From assembly GCF_014385165.1 (NCBI RefSeq), contig NZ_JACRTF010000001.1, positions 434,001 to 498,000 on the forward strand: 64,000 bases of DNA, given 5' to 3'. This DNA is from Jilunia laotingensis (GTDB lineage Bacteria > Bacteroidota > Bacteroidia > Bacteroidales > Bacteroidaceae). A model generated the notes under the pieces. It was not told where the DNA came from and ran no database searches. It saw only the letters and a program-made list of their open reading frames with translations. Positions 9,165 through 18,699 of the stretch are shown here, one piece after another. The translations under genes were made by a program, and so were the position numbers. Position 1 is the first letter of the stretch. Every line of letters begins with the position of its first letter.

Positions 9165-11411
9165 TTATCCGGCATAACTATGCATTCCCCCTAACAGAAA
9201 GTTTACTCCAAAATAAGTAATCAATACCGTGAGGAATGCCACGATCGAAAACAAATGGAAAAATAATGGACGACGGAAATAGTGCAATGAAGCCGGATGC
9301 AACGCCAATGCGTACACCAGCATTGTAATGAGCGCCCACACTTCTTTCGGATCCCACCCCCAGTAACGTCCCCACGATACATTTGCCCAGACTGCCCCTA
9401 CAAAAATGCCGATAGCCAACAGAAATACTGCCGGATAAAGAATAATCCTGCTAATCAATTGTAAGCACTCTACCGATTCCCTGTATTCTTTGTGAGTGAA
9501 ACGTAGAATAAAAGCAGCCACACCATTGAGCATCACAAATGCCAACAACGAATAGGCCACCATGATTACTACCACATGGATGGACAAAAGAGGAGATGCC
9601 AGAACCGGCATCAATTTCGTGATTTGCGGATTTGCTTCGCCCAACATGGAAACTAACAAAGCCAGTCCACACAACAGAAATCCAAAAGGGAGAATCAGTA
9701 TAAACCGTTTCTGAAGATAAAACGAAAGTATTAGAGTTACCCACGCCATGAACTGCATCGTCTCATATCCATTGGATAAGGGCAAATGATTGCCTATATA
9801 TCCCCGCAAAGCGATAGTCAGGGTAAGATAAAGGAAAGGAATGATAAGCAGAACGTTCAATCCCAGTGTCCACCGACGATCAATAGGACGCTGATGACCC
9901 AACGTCTGACAATAAAAAAGAAATGCCAATACTCCTATAACGAGGCATCCCATAGCTAACGGTTTTGTATAATCGCACGTATTATATAATTTCTCAGCCC
10001 GAAATGCCATATCAGACGGCAGTGTATCACCAGCCATCTTTCGCTGATACATTTTCATTTTGTCCAACAAAGCAGAAACTCCGTTAAAATCTTTTTTTAC
10101 TATCATCTCCTGTAGGTAACCAAAAGATTTACGGATAAAAAGCCATTCGCCTTCATTCATCTCTTTAGGAAGTAAATCATTTTGTGCATACCAGTCAAGA
10201 GTGTGTGCCCCTAATTGTCGGTGAGGAAATATCTTCAGAAACGTACCGGAATAGAGCATCGAAATCAGATTGTATTTTTCATTCGCCTCTTCGATGCCTC
10301 GCCTATCAGCAACATCTTCGCCAGAAAGAATGCGGGCATTCAAACCGTCCAGTTTATACTGGTTGATTTCATCGATATAATCATCCAATGAAGCATAAGT
10401 ATCTTTTATATTCAAGGCATGGCGAACAGTACCACTTTTTATCTTAATCATGGGCTGTTCTTTCCAACTACTATAATAGAACAACCAGCCTGTGAAAACC
10501 TGTTCGGGAGAAAAGCCCCGATAAGAAGTGTTACCATATAATTTAAGCGTGAAATCCTTTGCCAATGTTTCCAATGGACAGACACGGTTATTATACATTA
10601 CATATAAGTCGCCAAATTTTGCAGCCACCGTCTGTGGCAATACTTTGGGAATCCCGGCAGCAGACAAGGAAAATAAAGAAGGAACTAAAAACAGAAATAC
10701 AGCAGCACCTCTCTTAAGTAAAGGGTTGTTAAGCAATTGACGAAAATGACCCTTCTTCGAAAAGAGAACCAATAAACAAGAAAATAATAGGAGTGCATAT
10801 CCGATATAAGTCACGGCAATGCCACAAGGGTCATACGATATGGAGAGAGTAGTTCCTCCTGCTTCATCATATCCAGACTGACAAAAGCGGTATCCGCGAT
10901 AGGATAAAATGTGATTCATAGAAACCTCTCCATATGCAATTTCATTGGTGCGATTATCGTCTATCTTCAGTGTACTTACAAAGTCCATTGGTGCATGAGT
11001 GCCCTCATAATATTGGATTTGGAAGTCGGCCAATGAGACATTGAAAGGAAAATCCCGGTGAGCATCTGCATCATTTTGGAATGAATGAGCTACTTCCCCT
11101 TTCATCATGCGCAGTGTACCATGCTCCCCCCACATCCAAGTGATAAAAGCCCCTGCTAATATTACCAAAAAGGATAAGTGCAACAAAGCGACAGGAACGT
11201 GTTTTTGTAATTTCTGCCGATACATATATAGAAGACTGGAAACGGCTAACGTTCCCCATAGGACAGCGAAAGCAGGTGAGTCATAAATATGTGCATTCAC
11301 GTAGTCCGTTCCAAAGATTTTTTCTAAAATGGTTGCCCCGGCAAGTACCAACAACACGATTGCTAGGAGAGAGAAAGGGATTACCTTCAGTAATTTGGTA
11401 TTATGATACAT
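9165..11411 (-). CDS. CcsBA (fused ResB-CcsA) cytochrome c biogenesis protein
   Basis: 748 residues from the ATG at 11411. A GTG at 11432 falls inside an upstream terminator and is unlikely. The N-terminal part has ResB/CcsB-like membrane segments and a long soluble middle (about residues 260-470). The C-terminal part is a CcsA domain with several membrane helices and the haem-handling motif WGRYWGWDPKEVW near residue 680. Fused CcsBA carries haem across the inner membrane and ligates it to CXXCH motifs in system II cytochrome c maturation. The gene directly upstream encodes a protein with two CXXCH sites, a natural client. Confidence 0.93.
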   Translation of the reverse strand: MYHNTKLLKVIPFSLLAIVLLVLAGATILEKIFGTDYVNAHIYDSPAFAVLWGTLAVSSLLYMYRQKLQKHVPVALLHLSFLVILAGAFITWMWGEHGTLRMMKGEVAHSFQNDADAHRDFPFNVSLADFQIQYYEGTHAPMDFVSTLKIDDNRTNEIAYGEVSMNHILSYRGYRFCQSGYDEAGGTTLSISYDPCGIAVTYIGYALLLFSCLLVLFSKKGHFRQLLNNPLLKRGAAVFLFLVPSLFSLSAAGIPKVLPQTVAAKFGDLYVMYNNRVCPLETLAKDFTLKLYGNTSYRGFSPEQVFTGWLFYYSSWKEQPMIKIKSGTVRHALNIKDTYASLDDYIDEINQYKLDGLNARILSGEDVADRRGIEEANEKYNLISMLYSGTFLKIFPHRQLGAHTLDWYAQNDLLPKEMNEGEWLFIRKSFGYLQEMIVKKDFNGVSALLDKMKMYQRKMAGDTLPSDMAFRAEKLYNTCDYTKPLAMGCLVIGVLAFLFYCQTLGHQRPIDRRWTLGLNVLLIIPFLYLTLTIALRGYIGNHLPLSNGYETMQFMAWVTLILSFYLQKRFILILPFGFLLCGLALLVSMLGEANPQITKLMPVLASPLLSIHVVVIMVAYSLLAFVMLNGVAAFILRFTHKEYRESVECLQLISRIILYPAVFLLAIGIFVGAVWANVSWGRYWGWDPKEVWALITMLVYALALHPASLHYFRRPLFFHLFSIVAFLTVLITYFGVNFLLGGMHSYAG

Positions 11412-11423
11412 TCCTGAATATGT

Positions 11424-11467
11424 AAAAATCACCGCAGAGTCCTATATATATCTGAGGTCTGCGGTGA
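11424..11467 (-). terminator. Terminator between the di-haem oxidoreductase and CcsBA genes
   Basis: The perfect 10-base arms TCACCGCAGA (11429-11438) and TCTGCGGTGA (11458-11467) are followed on the minus strand by TTTTT (11428-11424). It would end or attenuate the porin-imelysin-oxidoreductase transcript just before CcsBA. Confidence 0.75.
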
Positions 11468-11475
11468 AATGAATA

Positions 11476-13059
11476 TTAAATAGAATTGATAAACTCTACA
11501 ATTGCATCGCGATCTTCCTTGCTTAATTGACGAAATTTCTCCACCGATTTCCGGGCATCGCTTTGGGGATTTCCATGCCACATGATTGCCTCAATTACGT
11601 TGCGAGCGCGGCAGTCATGCAAACGGTCGCTATGTCCGGAGCAGACAGGCGAAAGGCCACGCCCCCAAAGAGGAGTCGTACGACACCATGCATTGCGAAT
11701 ATCATTCTGCATGAACAGACGGTGTTGCACCATGTCCGAATATGGCCATATGGTCTGGTTGGGATAGCGTGGCAAGCGGCTATCACCATCTTCAAAAAAT
11801 CCATTCGGATCGGTGAACTTATCATCTCCTGTCTTCCAAGAAGGACGATGACAAGAAGCACAACCAATCTCGCGGAACAACTGATGTCCTTTTTGCACCG
11901 TTGCATCATCCAAATTGCGAGCAGCAGGTACGGCAAGTCCACGGTGCCATACCATAAAGTCTACATAGTCGTTATCAGTCATTTCAACCGGAAGTTCCTT
12001 GTTCATCAAATAGTCATAGATGTCCTTCTTCACATCCCCCGTCTTATTCCATTCAGGGAAGAATTCATAGAATTTAGCCTGTACATCAGGATCATTCGCC
12101 GATATATCGGCATACGTTTGCGTCATATAATGATATCGACGATCACTACGGGTGACATTGGTGATATTCCAAATCGCATTCGAACCTGCGGCATCCTGCA
12201 AAGGTCCGCGACTCAGCGCATAAGTGAACCGGAAGGGATGGTTAGTCTTTCCATATGTCTTGGTCCATTCACCATTGGCAAAAATACCGGGATTCAACTT
12301 AACACCATACTTCTCCTGTTTGGCATATTCCGCTTTCAATGAGTCATCGGGAATGGCATCAAGTAATCCTGTACCATAAATTCCAATAGTAGACTCCAGA
12401 CGTACTTTTACCTTTGAATAGGCAATCGGCTGATTGTTTGCCTCCAATGGAACATAATAAGCATCTTCCGGAATCGTTACCTCAGGATAAATCAGACTGT
12501 ATGTTTCACCATCAGGAAATTTATTTCCCCATTCATCAGCATACGGTAGCCATTTAATGTCTATTTTACTCTCATCAATCGGGGCTTTGAAAGGCTCCAT
12601 CGCCTTAGTTTGCGGCATTCCGGTCAATGAAGTCAAATAGCTGTTGTCATCTTCATTATAAATTACCAGCAGATATCCGTTCCCCCATTCATCAGCTCGA
12701 TAACGCTCCATACGTTTACCATGCCCATAACCCGGATGACAAGACATACAGGAGTTTCGCACATACAACGGACCAAGCCCTTTGAAGGGAGCCGTATTTT
12801 GTGTATAAGTACGTTCAAAAAAGTACTCCCCATATTTGAACCTGTCGCTCAACCCGGCTTTCTCAACCGCTGGTGTCGGATCCTCAAAAGCAGAAGCGGA
12901 ACTGTTGAAAGTAGTTCCCAACTCTCCACCGGCATACCACTCGGCATCTGTAATGGTATCATCCCCACCGACTTCAACCAATGGATCGTCATCATTACAG
13001 GCAGACAATCCAAATAGTGCCATGCCTGCTACGAAGTAATGTAATTTAGTTAATTTCAT
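11476..13059 (-). CDS. Di-haem oxidoreductase (DHOR/DUF1111 family) lipoprotein
   Basis: 527 residues with a lipoprotein signal (ALFGLSAC, Cys near residue 21). Two c-type haem sites are visible: CMSCHPGYGHG near residue 103 and CASCHRPSWKTG near residue 400. This layout matches the DHOR family (COG3488, often called thiol oxidoreductase), cytochrome-peroxidase-like periplasmic or surface proteins. In many bacteria DHOR genes travel with imelysin genes in iron-regulated loci, and the imelysin gene is 17 bases upstream here. Electron donor and substrate are not shown by the sequence. An iron- or haem-related redox role is inferred from context. Confidence 0.88.
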   Translation of the reverse strand: MKLTKLHYFVAGMALFGLSACNDDDPLVEVGGDDTITDAEWYAGGELGTTFNSSASAFEDPTPAVEKAGLSDRFKYGEYFFERTYTQNTAPFKGLGPLYVRNSCMSCHPGYGHGKRMERYRADEWGNGYLLVIYNEDDNSYLTSLTGMPQTKAMEPFKAPIDESKIDIKWLPYADEWGNKFPDGETYSLIYPEVTIPEDAYYVPLEANNQPIAYSKVKVRLESTIGIYGTGLLDAIPDDSLKAEYAKQEKYGVKLNPGIFANGEWTKTYGKTNHPFRFTYALSRGPLQDAAGSNAIWNITNVTRSDRRYHYMTQTYADISANDPDVQAKFYEFFPEWNKTGDVKKDIYDYLMNKELPVEMTDNDYVDFMVWHRGLAVPAARNLDDATVQKGHQLFREIGCASCHRPSWKTGDDKFTDPNGFFEDGDSRLPRYPNQTIWPYSDMVQHRLFMQNDIRNAWCRTTPLWGRGLSPVCSGHSDRLHDCRARNVIEAIMWHGNPQSDARKSVEKFRQLSKEDRDAIVEFINSI

Positions 13060-13076
13060 ACCTAACCGTTTACTGA

Positions 13077-14249
13077 TTATTTAGCCAATTGCGCTTTAAC
13101 TTCCGATAGAACGTTGTCTAATGCTTTACAAGCATCCATGGCTTCCTGGCACGAAGCATCCTGATAGTTCAAGACGAAAGGAGCCTTCATCGCTTTGATT
13201 TTGGCAAGTGCATTGCTTATGGCAGTTGTAGTCTTCGTGTCCAATTCGGCATTGACAGATGCAATGTAAGCATGCAATGACAAAGCTTCATTGCGTTCCC
13301 CTTCGATACCCCCCATATAGGCATTATCAATACTGATAATATTATCATAGAAGTCAGTGATGGACATGTAGCTGTAGGGAGATTCAATGTAATTTCTGTC
13401 TTCACCGGTATGCGGCTTTCCGATTTTAGAAGTCCCCACTTCATCGGCAATAGTCTTGCAACCATCCACGATAGCCTGCACGGCATGTGTCCAAGTTTTA
13501 TACGTACTTCCGGCTTTTCCTGCCGATAACATATTCTGCTGATATGAGTTATCTCCGTTTGCTACGGTTACGCTCAATTCCAGATCATCCACCACTTTCT
13601 CCACACGGTTTTGGGCTACATTATCCTCACCTGCCCATGAAATTTGCAACTGGAAACATTTGTTGCGAAGATCACCGGCTACCGCAGCAGCATAAATCAA
13701 TTCATCGTTTGTAATTTCGGATACCGGTTTTGCTTTACCATCCTTAAAGATGATATACTCAATGCCGTGAAAACCCAACAGAGCATTTCCTAAGTGGTCG
13801 CCCGCCCATACATCAGCGTCTTCCGCTGCCATATCGGCAATGTGTGAAGCATTGCCCAACTCTTTTTTCAACGCTGTCAAATCCAAAGGCCATGAATCAA
13901 TGTGCGGATCAATACCAAAGTCGCTGGCAGCACCAAACAAAAAAGCTTCACTCTTTTCCCACCAAGCACGAGCTTCCAAAAAGATTTCACAGGCAGCCTG
14001 TACATTGGCATCCGTCTTAGCAACTTTCAGTGCCTGAAGTTTTTCCTCAAGCATTTCCGTATTATCAGCCAAATTCTTATAAGTGACCGTCACTGTGTGA
14101 TCCGTGAATTGCTGAATGATTTTTTCATACATTTCATCCTTCTGTCCTGAAGTATCGTCAACATCGTCATCATTACTGCATGAACTAAAACTACATGCCA
14201 TAGCTGCTATCATTGCAGCATACAAAGAGAATTTAAAAAACACTTTCAT
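13077..14249 (-). CDS. Imelysin-family lipoprotein
   Basis: 390 residues. The signal peptide ends at the lipobox AMACSFSSC. The family motif GxHxxE is present as LGFHGIEYIIF near residue 158, and the repeat-like second half contains NYIESPYSYMS. Imelysin proteins (PF09375; IrpA, ICMP, EfeO-related) are surface or periplasmic proteins tied to iron uptake. The old insulin-cleaving peptidase label is doubtful for most members. The gene lies between a porin-like gene and the di-haem oxidoreductase with short gaps (27 and 17 bases), so a single operon is likely. Confidence 0.92.
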   Translation of the reverse strand: MKVFFKFSLYAAMIAAMACSFSSCSNDDDVDDTSGQKDEMYEKIIQQFTDHTVTVTYKNLADNTEMLEEKLQALKVAKTDANVQAACEIFLEARAWWEKSEAFLFGAASDFGIDPHIDSWPLDLTALKKELGNASHIADMAAEDADVWAGDHLGNALLGFHGIEYIIFKDGKAKPVSEITNDELIYAAAVAGDLRNKCFQLQISWAGEDNVAQNRVEKVVDDLELSVTVANGDNSYQQNMLSAGKAGSTYKTWTHAVQAIVDGCKTIADEVGTSKIGKPHTGEDRNYIESPYSYMSITDFYDNIISIDNAYMGGIEGERNEALSLHAYIASVNAELDTKTTTAISNALAKIKAMKAPFVLNYQDASCQEAMDACKALDNVLSEVKAQLAK

Positions 14250-14276
14250 ACCTAATTTATTATTTTAAAAGATTTA

Positions 14277-15593
14277 TTACTTAATAAAGAAACCACTGTA
14301 GGCAATACCTAAAGAAATAGAAGGTTCGTTGTTGTATTCGCTCTTGAAAAAACGTTTTGAATATTCAGCTTTTATAACAATCTCTTTCATTGGATAGTAG
14401 TTGAGACCTAATGCCATACGATGCTTGTCAGTCCATGTGTAATCTGTCAGTGCAGATACAGGAATATAGGAATCATAATACTCATAACGTCCAAACATAT
14501 AGAGCTTGTTACCCCTATCATGCAACTTGCTGAATTGAGAGAAGATGTCGTATCCAGCTTCCATTCCACCGCATAAAGCAGCTTTACCTACATAGCTCTT
14601 TTTATAAGGAGAAGTGTTGGATTGTCCGAAATTGAATTTGGATATTTGTTCAGCATCACCCAAATGACCATAATCGAAATTACCACGTACGATCCAATTA
14701 TGCCCGTGATAATCAAAATCGATAGTACCTATTGCAACAGCACCTTTTGTATTCTTATACTTACCCTCGTCGGCCATCAACGTATTGTTGAAACTATGCC
14801 CGTAATAACCACTCACCCCTATACGCATACCGGGTATAGAATAATTATCTACACGGGCTGCTACCGCATAGTTATTGGCAGGAGTAAATTCGAAAGCCGA
14901 TCCTGAACCCTTCTTAATCCATTGGTCTTTAGAAAAATTCAGTGAATTGAGAGCAGGCATACCCATAACTTCATAACGCCACTTTCCTATTACCCCCCAA
15001 ATGCTGATACCGGTTTCATGCCATGTACATGGCATGATGGTGTTTTCTCCCTCAGGACGATAAACGGTGAAAAACTCAGTTGGTAAATGATGAGCATTGG
15101 TATATCCTACAGGAATTACCATATGTCCTCCGCGAATGTTAAAACCTTTCCCGAACGATTTCTGAATCCAAAATTGTTCCAAAGCGACTTCACCACCGCG
15201 TTCAACTTCTTTCTCCCACTCGCCTGCTTCTTCAGCTTCCATTTCCACAGCCGACTCCGTTCCTCCGTGTTCAAACTCAATTTCGGTTCCCATTGTCCAT
15301 CCTTTGCCGAAGTCGTAACCTATCATCACAACGACATGGGGCAGATCAAACTGCCCGTGACCTTTTGCGTCTTTATAGTCTTCGGCTTTAGAATAGCGAT
15401 TAAAGTTATCACTATAGAAGTTTCGGGTCATCACTGCTTCACCATAGCCACCTAATATGAGACGTGACTTCTTCTTCTGATTCTGAGATGTTTCTTCTGT
15501 GTTTTCTTTATTTGCCGTTGCTGTATTCTGTGCGTAAGTACTTACAATCAGAGCAATCAAGCATAAAGAGATCAATACAATTTTTCTTCTCAT
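14277..15593 (-). CDS. Porin-like outer-membrane beta-barrel protein
   Basis: 438 residues with a cleavable signal peptide ending near TYAQ. The mature chain alternates in short amphipathic strands (GGYGEAVMTRNFYSDNF, VVMIGYDFGKGWTMGTEIEFE, and so on) and ends in the aromatic-rich segment SLGIAYSGFFIK, typical of outer-membrane barrels. It resembles phosphate-selective porin O/P-like proteins. It is first in the operon ahead of imelysin and the di-haem oxidoreductase, which suggests it supplies a passage for the ion or ligand they handle. That is inference. Confidence 0.8.
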   Translation of the reverse strand: MRRKIVLISLCLIALIVSTYAQNTATANKENTEETSQNQKKKSRLILGGYGEAVMTRNFYSDNFNRYSKAEDYKDAKGHGQFDLPHVVVMIGYDFGKGWTMGTEIEFEHGGTESAVEMEAEEAGEWEKEVERGGEVALEQFWIQKSFGKGFNIRGGHMVIPVGYTNAHHLPTEFFTVYRPEGENTIMPCTWHETGISIWGVIGKWRYEVMGMPALNSLNFSKDQWIKKGSGSAFEFTPANNYAVAARVDNYSIPGMRIGVSGYYGHSFNNTLMADEGKYKNTKGAVAIGTIDFDYHGHNWIVRGNFDYGHLGDAEQISKFNFGQSNTSPYKKSYVGKAALCGGMEAGYDIFSQFSKLHDRGNKLYMFGRYEYYDSYIPVSALTDYTWTDKHRMALGLNYYPMKEIVIKAEYSKRFFKSEYNNEPSISLGIAYSGFFIK

Positions 15594-15625
15594 TTTGCTT
15601 TATTTTTTATAATTTTAAGTAGCGG

Positions 15626-15633
15626 CAAAGTTA
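15626..15633 (-). promoter_or_regulatory. -7 element for the porin-imelysin operon
   Basis: Minus-strand TAACTTTG, a full TAnnTTTG match, 32 bases before the ATG at 15593. No -33 TTTG at the expected distance was found. Confidence 0.5.
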
Positions 15634-15743
15634 TGGGAAAGAGCAAGAGTAGAAAATACCAAGAATTAGGTATTATTTCGTTGAAGTTGGTTATCAATAG
15701 GTATTAAAGTCTTATACATCATTATTAAATATCAATGTATAAG

Positions 15744-16022
15744 TTATTGGGGAATGTGGATAAATGTTTGTATTATGATTTGCTGTGAATTGATATAAAA
15801 TTTTCTAACAATCGGATTAGCGGACAATTTAAATACCATCAGATCTTTATCAGAATTCAAAACCCAACCAATAAATAAGACGATACTCAATAAAAACAGT
15901 AACCACTTAATAGCGTCTAAATATGGAAAGTCTATCATATATGGATAAAAGATACAATATGAAATCATTAAAGGAATCATAGGGAAAAATAATAACTTCC
16001 CCAATTTAAAAAAATGCTTCAT
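15744..16022 (-). CDS. Small membrane protein, shortened paralog of the protein at 18700-19119
   Basis: 92 residues with two hydrophobic segments (about residues 10-30 and 38-55). It aligns over its whole length with the first two thirds of the 139-residue protein at 18700-19119: both open with MK(H/T)FF, share YC(I/V)FY near residue 23, GW(V/I)L near residue 53, and FY-N-S-QIIIQ near residue 76. It then stops where the longer protein continues with two more membrane segments. It is either truncated or a shorter family form. The function is unknown; placement in the RHS island suggests an immunity-type role. Confidence 0.55.
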   Translation of the reverse strand: MKHFFKLGKLLFFPMIPLMISYCIFYPYMIDFPYLDAIKWLLFLLSIVLFIGWVLNSDKDLMVFKLSANPIVRKFYINSQQIIIQTFIHIPQ

Positions 16023-16092
16023 GTAATCAATTATTCGTTAGACAATATAGATTCAATTTTCTCTCAAAGAGCCCCATTTCCCTCATCTGTTT

Positions 16093-16191
16093 TTACAGGG
16101 AGGGAGAAGAAGATTTTCTTTTCGGTACGTGCGCGATTTTAACGGCCTTTTGTGAGTCCTTACTTTTAATTCTGATATATTCCATTTTCAT
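16093..16191 (-). CDS. Candidate small basic protein, 32 residues
   Basis: ATG at 16191 (a second ATG at 16185) to TAA at 16093. The product begins MKMEYIRIKSKDSQ and is strongly basic with a serine-rich end. It has its own TACCTTTG element 38 bases upstream. A GC-containing imperfect hairpin (CCCTC with GAGGG, around 16081-16105) covers its stop codon. I do not recognise the family. Very short ORFs arise by chance, so the promoter and hairpin are the main support. Confidence 0.35.
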   Translation of the reverse strand: MKMEYIRIKSKDSQKAVKIAHVPKRKSSSPSL

Positions 16192-16228
16192 ATTGATAGT
16201 AATTTAACAGGTTAATAATAAACTACGG

Positions 16229-16236
16229 CAAAGGTA
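16229..16236 (-). promoter_or_regulatory. -7 element upstream of the small basic ORF
   Basis: Minus-strand TACCTTTG matches TAnnTTTG, 38 bases before the ATG at 16191. No clear -33 element. Confidence 0.4.
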
Positions 16237-16334
16237 AACTAATCACCGAAAGCCGATAGACATACATTTTCCTAGATTGTTTTATATTACAAATAGTTTG
16301 ATTCAAAATGAATTATTTGTAAGGAAAGCGCCAA

Positions 16335-16381
16335 TATATGTTATGCTCCGTATGTATATACCTTGCAAGGCATAACATATA
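16335..16381. repeat. 12-bp perfect inverted repeat
   Basis: The arms TATATGTTATGC (16335-16346) and GCATAACATATA (16370-16381) flank a 23-base loop. There is no T-run on either side, so it is not a standard terminator. It could be a protein-binding site or an old element end. Confidence 0.5.
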
Positions 16382-16753
16382 CTGATACCGGGTGTTCCAT
16401 CTATAATTATTAATTCTATGGTTATTTTCATAGTTATCAATAATCAATCCTTTACTTGACTTAGTTGAATTACTGTCAAATTAGCAATAGTTTTCTCTAT
16501 ATATGGATATATACTTTCTAAGATAGGTTGTGTGTGTGTTTAATAGGAGGAGGGGGGGAGTACCACCTATAGATACACAAACACAAAAGTATATAGAAGG
16601 CTGATTAAGGATTTTTGGAAAAAATAAAAGCCATTTTGTCCCCTTTACCATAAACAGGCTTTTAACTAAAAAGTCTTAGCCTACCGCGTAATCAATCAGA
16701 CCATAATAGATTTTATTAATTAGACCATATATTATTGATATTCCATATTAGAA

Positions 16754-17572
16754 TTACCACATAAAAGATGCGTCATAGCTGCTATATATAAATCCATCTT
16801 GGCCCCACATATGAAATGTTTTTGGATATTCATCTTCAAAAAAAGACCATACAAAATTTTGCTCTCTTTCATATCTTTCAATATACTTTTTTACCGGCAA
16901 ATTTTTAGTGGCTCTACCTAACAGTCCTGCATAATAAGCATATTCGATATATCCCAAATTAACATTAAATTCGATATAAAAAATCATGATGCAGCCGACA
17001 TTCTCAATCGGATTTACTATTTCCTCTGATGTGTAATATATACTAAAACTATTTACGATTTCTTCCCCATCCACCTTTGAATGCGTTTTTACAACATTTC
17101 CATCCTCATATTCAATATTTGTTACCTCTGTTTTATTTCCAGACCGTTTAAAATAGCATAAATGTCCTTCCGAGGTATAGTCGAAATTCCAAGTTTCAGT
17201 GCTTCCGTCCGATGTAGAAGATTCGCAATATTTTACAAACCCATTATCTCCAAGTTCCATATCATAAGTAGTAATAATGGGAATTACAGTTCTCGAATCT
17301 TCAACCGTCATTCTCACATATCGTTCTCGATTCACTGCTCTTGTCACATCATGGTACTCAAAAGATATTTTCAAGATGCAAGGGTATTCTATTTTGGTAA
17401 CAAGTTCCTGGTTATTATAAGAAAGCAACATACCATTAAGGCCTTGTAACCGTTTCCCGGTAAACACATTTGATGGATCGACCACATCCGTTCTGTCATC
17501 ACCACATGCAGTAAAACTTAGACATGTCACCGATATAATAAAAATATACGATAAAGCTCTTAATGTTTTCAT
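16754..17572 (-). CDS. Lipoprotein, paralog of the adjacent 17640-18458 gene
   Basis: 272 residues with a lipobox (LSFTAC, Cys near residue 22). The body resembles DUF4595-type Bacteroides lipoproteins, with strand repeats such as WNFDYTSEGHLCYF and NIEYEDGNVVK that recall RHS/YD-type strands. It is clearly related to its neighbour: both have VDPSNVF or VNPSNVF after the signal, DVTRAVN-(E/Q)RYVRMT, DNGFVKYCE or NNGFVKYCE, and AGLLG-AT-NLPV. Both are 272 residues and have nearly identical sequence just before the start, so they arose by tandem duplication. The function is unknown. Confidence 0.8.
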   Translation of the reverse strand: MKTLRALSYIFIISVTCLSFTACGDDRTDVVDPSNVFTGKRLQGLNGMLLSYNNQELVTKIEYPCILKISFEYHDVTRAVNRERYVRMTVEDSRTVIPIITTYDMELGDNGFVKYCESSTSDGSTETWNFDYTSEGHLCYFKRSGNKTEVTNIEYEDGNVVKTHSKVDGEEIVNSFSIYYTSEEIVNPIENVGCIMIFYIEFNVNLGYIEYAYYAGLLGRATKNLPVKKYIERYEREQNFVWSFFEDEYPKTFHMWGQDGFIYSSYDASFMW

Positions 17573-17639
17573 TACTAAATATATTTACATAAAAGACAAA
17601 CTATCATTTTGCTTTTATAACGAAATAACTTCTATTTTT

Positions 17640-18458
17640 TCAGTGTATTGGTTCCCAGATAAAACTGAAATCTTGAACAAAATATTGTGTGTAAGCTGTG
17701 AAGTTCGTTGGATATCCGTCTTCATTCAGTGTCCATGATAATTCATAATCAAACCAAGTCCCCCAATGAGTTTGCCATACAGGTAAGTTCCGAGTTGCTT
17801 TACCCAATAACCCTGCATAAAACGCATAATTCATATTTTCCATATAAACATCGAACTCTTCTTCATAAAGCATAATGCCACCCATGTTTTCAATAGGATC
17901 TATTATTTCATCTGATGTATAATAGGTATGACAAGTACGCCATCCTGTCTCACAAGATGAAGAGCTTTTTATAATATTCCCATTTTCATATTCTAAATTT
18001 GTCGCAAAACCATCCCTTCCTTTACGTTCAAAAAAGCTTAGATATCCTTCCGATGTATATTCGAAGTTCCATTTTTTTATTTTACCCTCAGTATCTGTTT
18101 GCTCACAGTATTTCACAAATCCGTTATTGCCAATCTCCATGTCATATGTTTGCCTATTGTCCCTACCTAAATCTTCAATAGTCATTCTCACATATCTCTG
18201 TTCATTGACAGCTCTTGTCACATCTTGGTATTCAAAAGAAATTTCCATTTCGCCAAAGTCTTTTATTTTGGTAAGAAAACCTTCCTCATTATAAAAAAAC
18301 ACCTTTTCCGACAACCATCTAAGGCGGTCGCCTTTAAATACATTCGATGGATTCACAATATCCGTTCGAGTATATCCATCACTCTTATTACATGAGGTAA
18401 AATTAAAAAAGATTACCATCAAAACCAAGATATTGGTTAAAGTTCTTAATATTTTCAT
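17640..18458 (-). CDS. Lipoprotein, paralog of the adjacent 16754-17572 gene
   Basis: 272 residues with the lipobox NFTSC (Cys near residue 23). It shares most of its plan with the following gene, including the EYQDVTRAVNEQRYVRMT block, the FEYTSEGYLSFFERKG strand pair and the AFYAGLLGKATRNLPV segment. It lies between that paralog and a small multi-pass membrane protein, downstream of the RHS gene. The position behind an RHS protein fits an accessory or protective role on the cell surface, but that is inference. The region is visibly more AT-rich than the flanking conserved genes. Confidence 0.8.
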   Translation of the reverse strand: MKILRTLTNILVLMVIFFNFTSCNKSDGYTRTDIVNPSNVFKGDRLRWLSEKVFFYNEEGFLTKIKDFGEMEISFEYQDVTRAVNEQRYVRMTIEDLGRDNRQTYDMEIGNNGFVKYCEQTDTEGKIKKWNFEYTSEGYLSFFERKGRDGFATNLEYENGNIIKSSSSCETGWRTCHTYYTSDEIIDPIENMGGIMLYEEEFDVYMENMNYAFYAGLLGKATRNLPVWQTHWGTWFDYELSWTLNEDGYPTNFTAYTQYFVQDFSFIWEPIH

Positions 18459-18699
18459 TATTAAATATACTTTTATCTATAATCATTATTATTTACTAGG
18501 TAATTCTAGTTGCTCATAATAGGACATTCCTACATTTAAGTAGGCGGGCATAATTATCTTATACTATAAATAAAGATTTGACTCTGTACTATTTCAAACT
18601 TAGGCTCAGAGAAATTCTCAATATAAACTAGTTATGCCCACATACTTATTCTTACTCATTACTATTTAAATAAATTGCTTTGGCAGAAATATTCACAAG
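18459..18699. other. Short AT-rich gap in the RHS island
   Basis: About 240 bases between the lipoprotein and membrane-protein genes. An imperfect inverted pair is present: TAGTTGC near 18507 and ACTAGTTATGCCC near 18627, with GGCGGGCATAATTA near 18543. No gene is seen. Confidence 0.35.

Larger units (their letters stand above)
16023..16753. other. AT-rich intergenic region with a small ORF and a hairpin
   Basis: About 730 bases. It holds a 32-codon ORF with a promoter-like element (16093-16236) and a 12-bp inverted repeat (16335-16381), both described separately. A purine-rich run (GGAGGAGGGGGGGAG) lies near 16546. I see nothing else. Confidence 0.55.

Noticed and set aside
11527..12342. 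A 271-codon open frame opposite the di-haem oxidoreductase gene
   Set aside because: It lies fully antisense within a gene with clear CXXCH sites; its product has no recognisable domain and reflects codon bias of the real gene.
16335..16381. Insertion-sequence end
   Set aside because: Perfect 12-bp inverted repeat, but there is no transposase and no target duplication around it.
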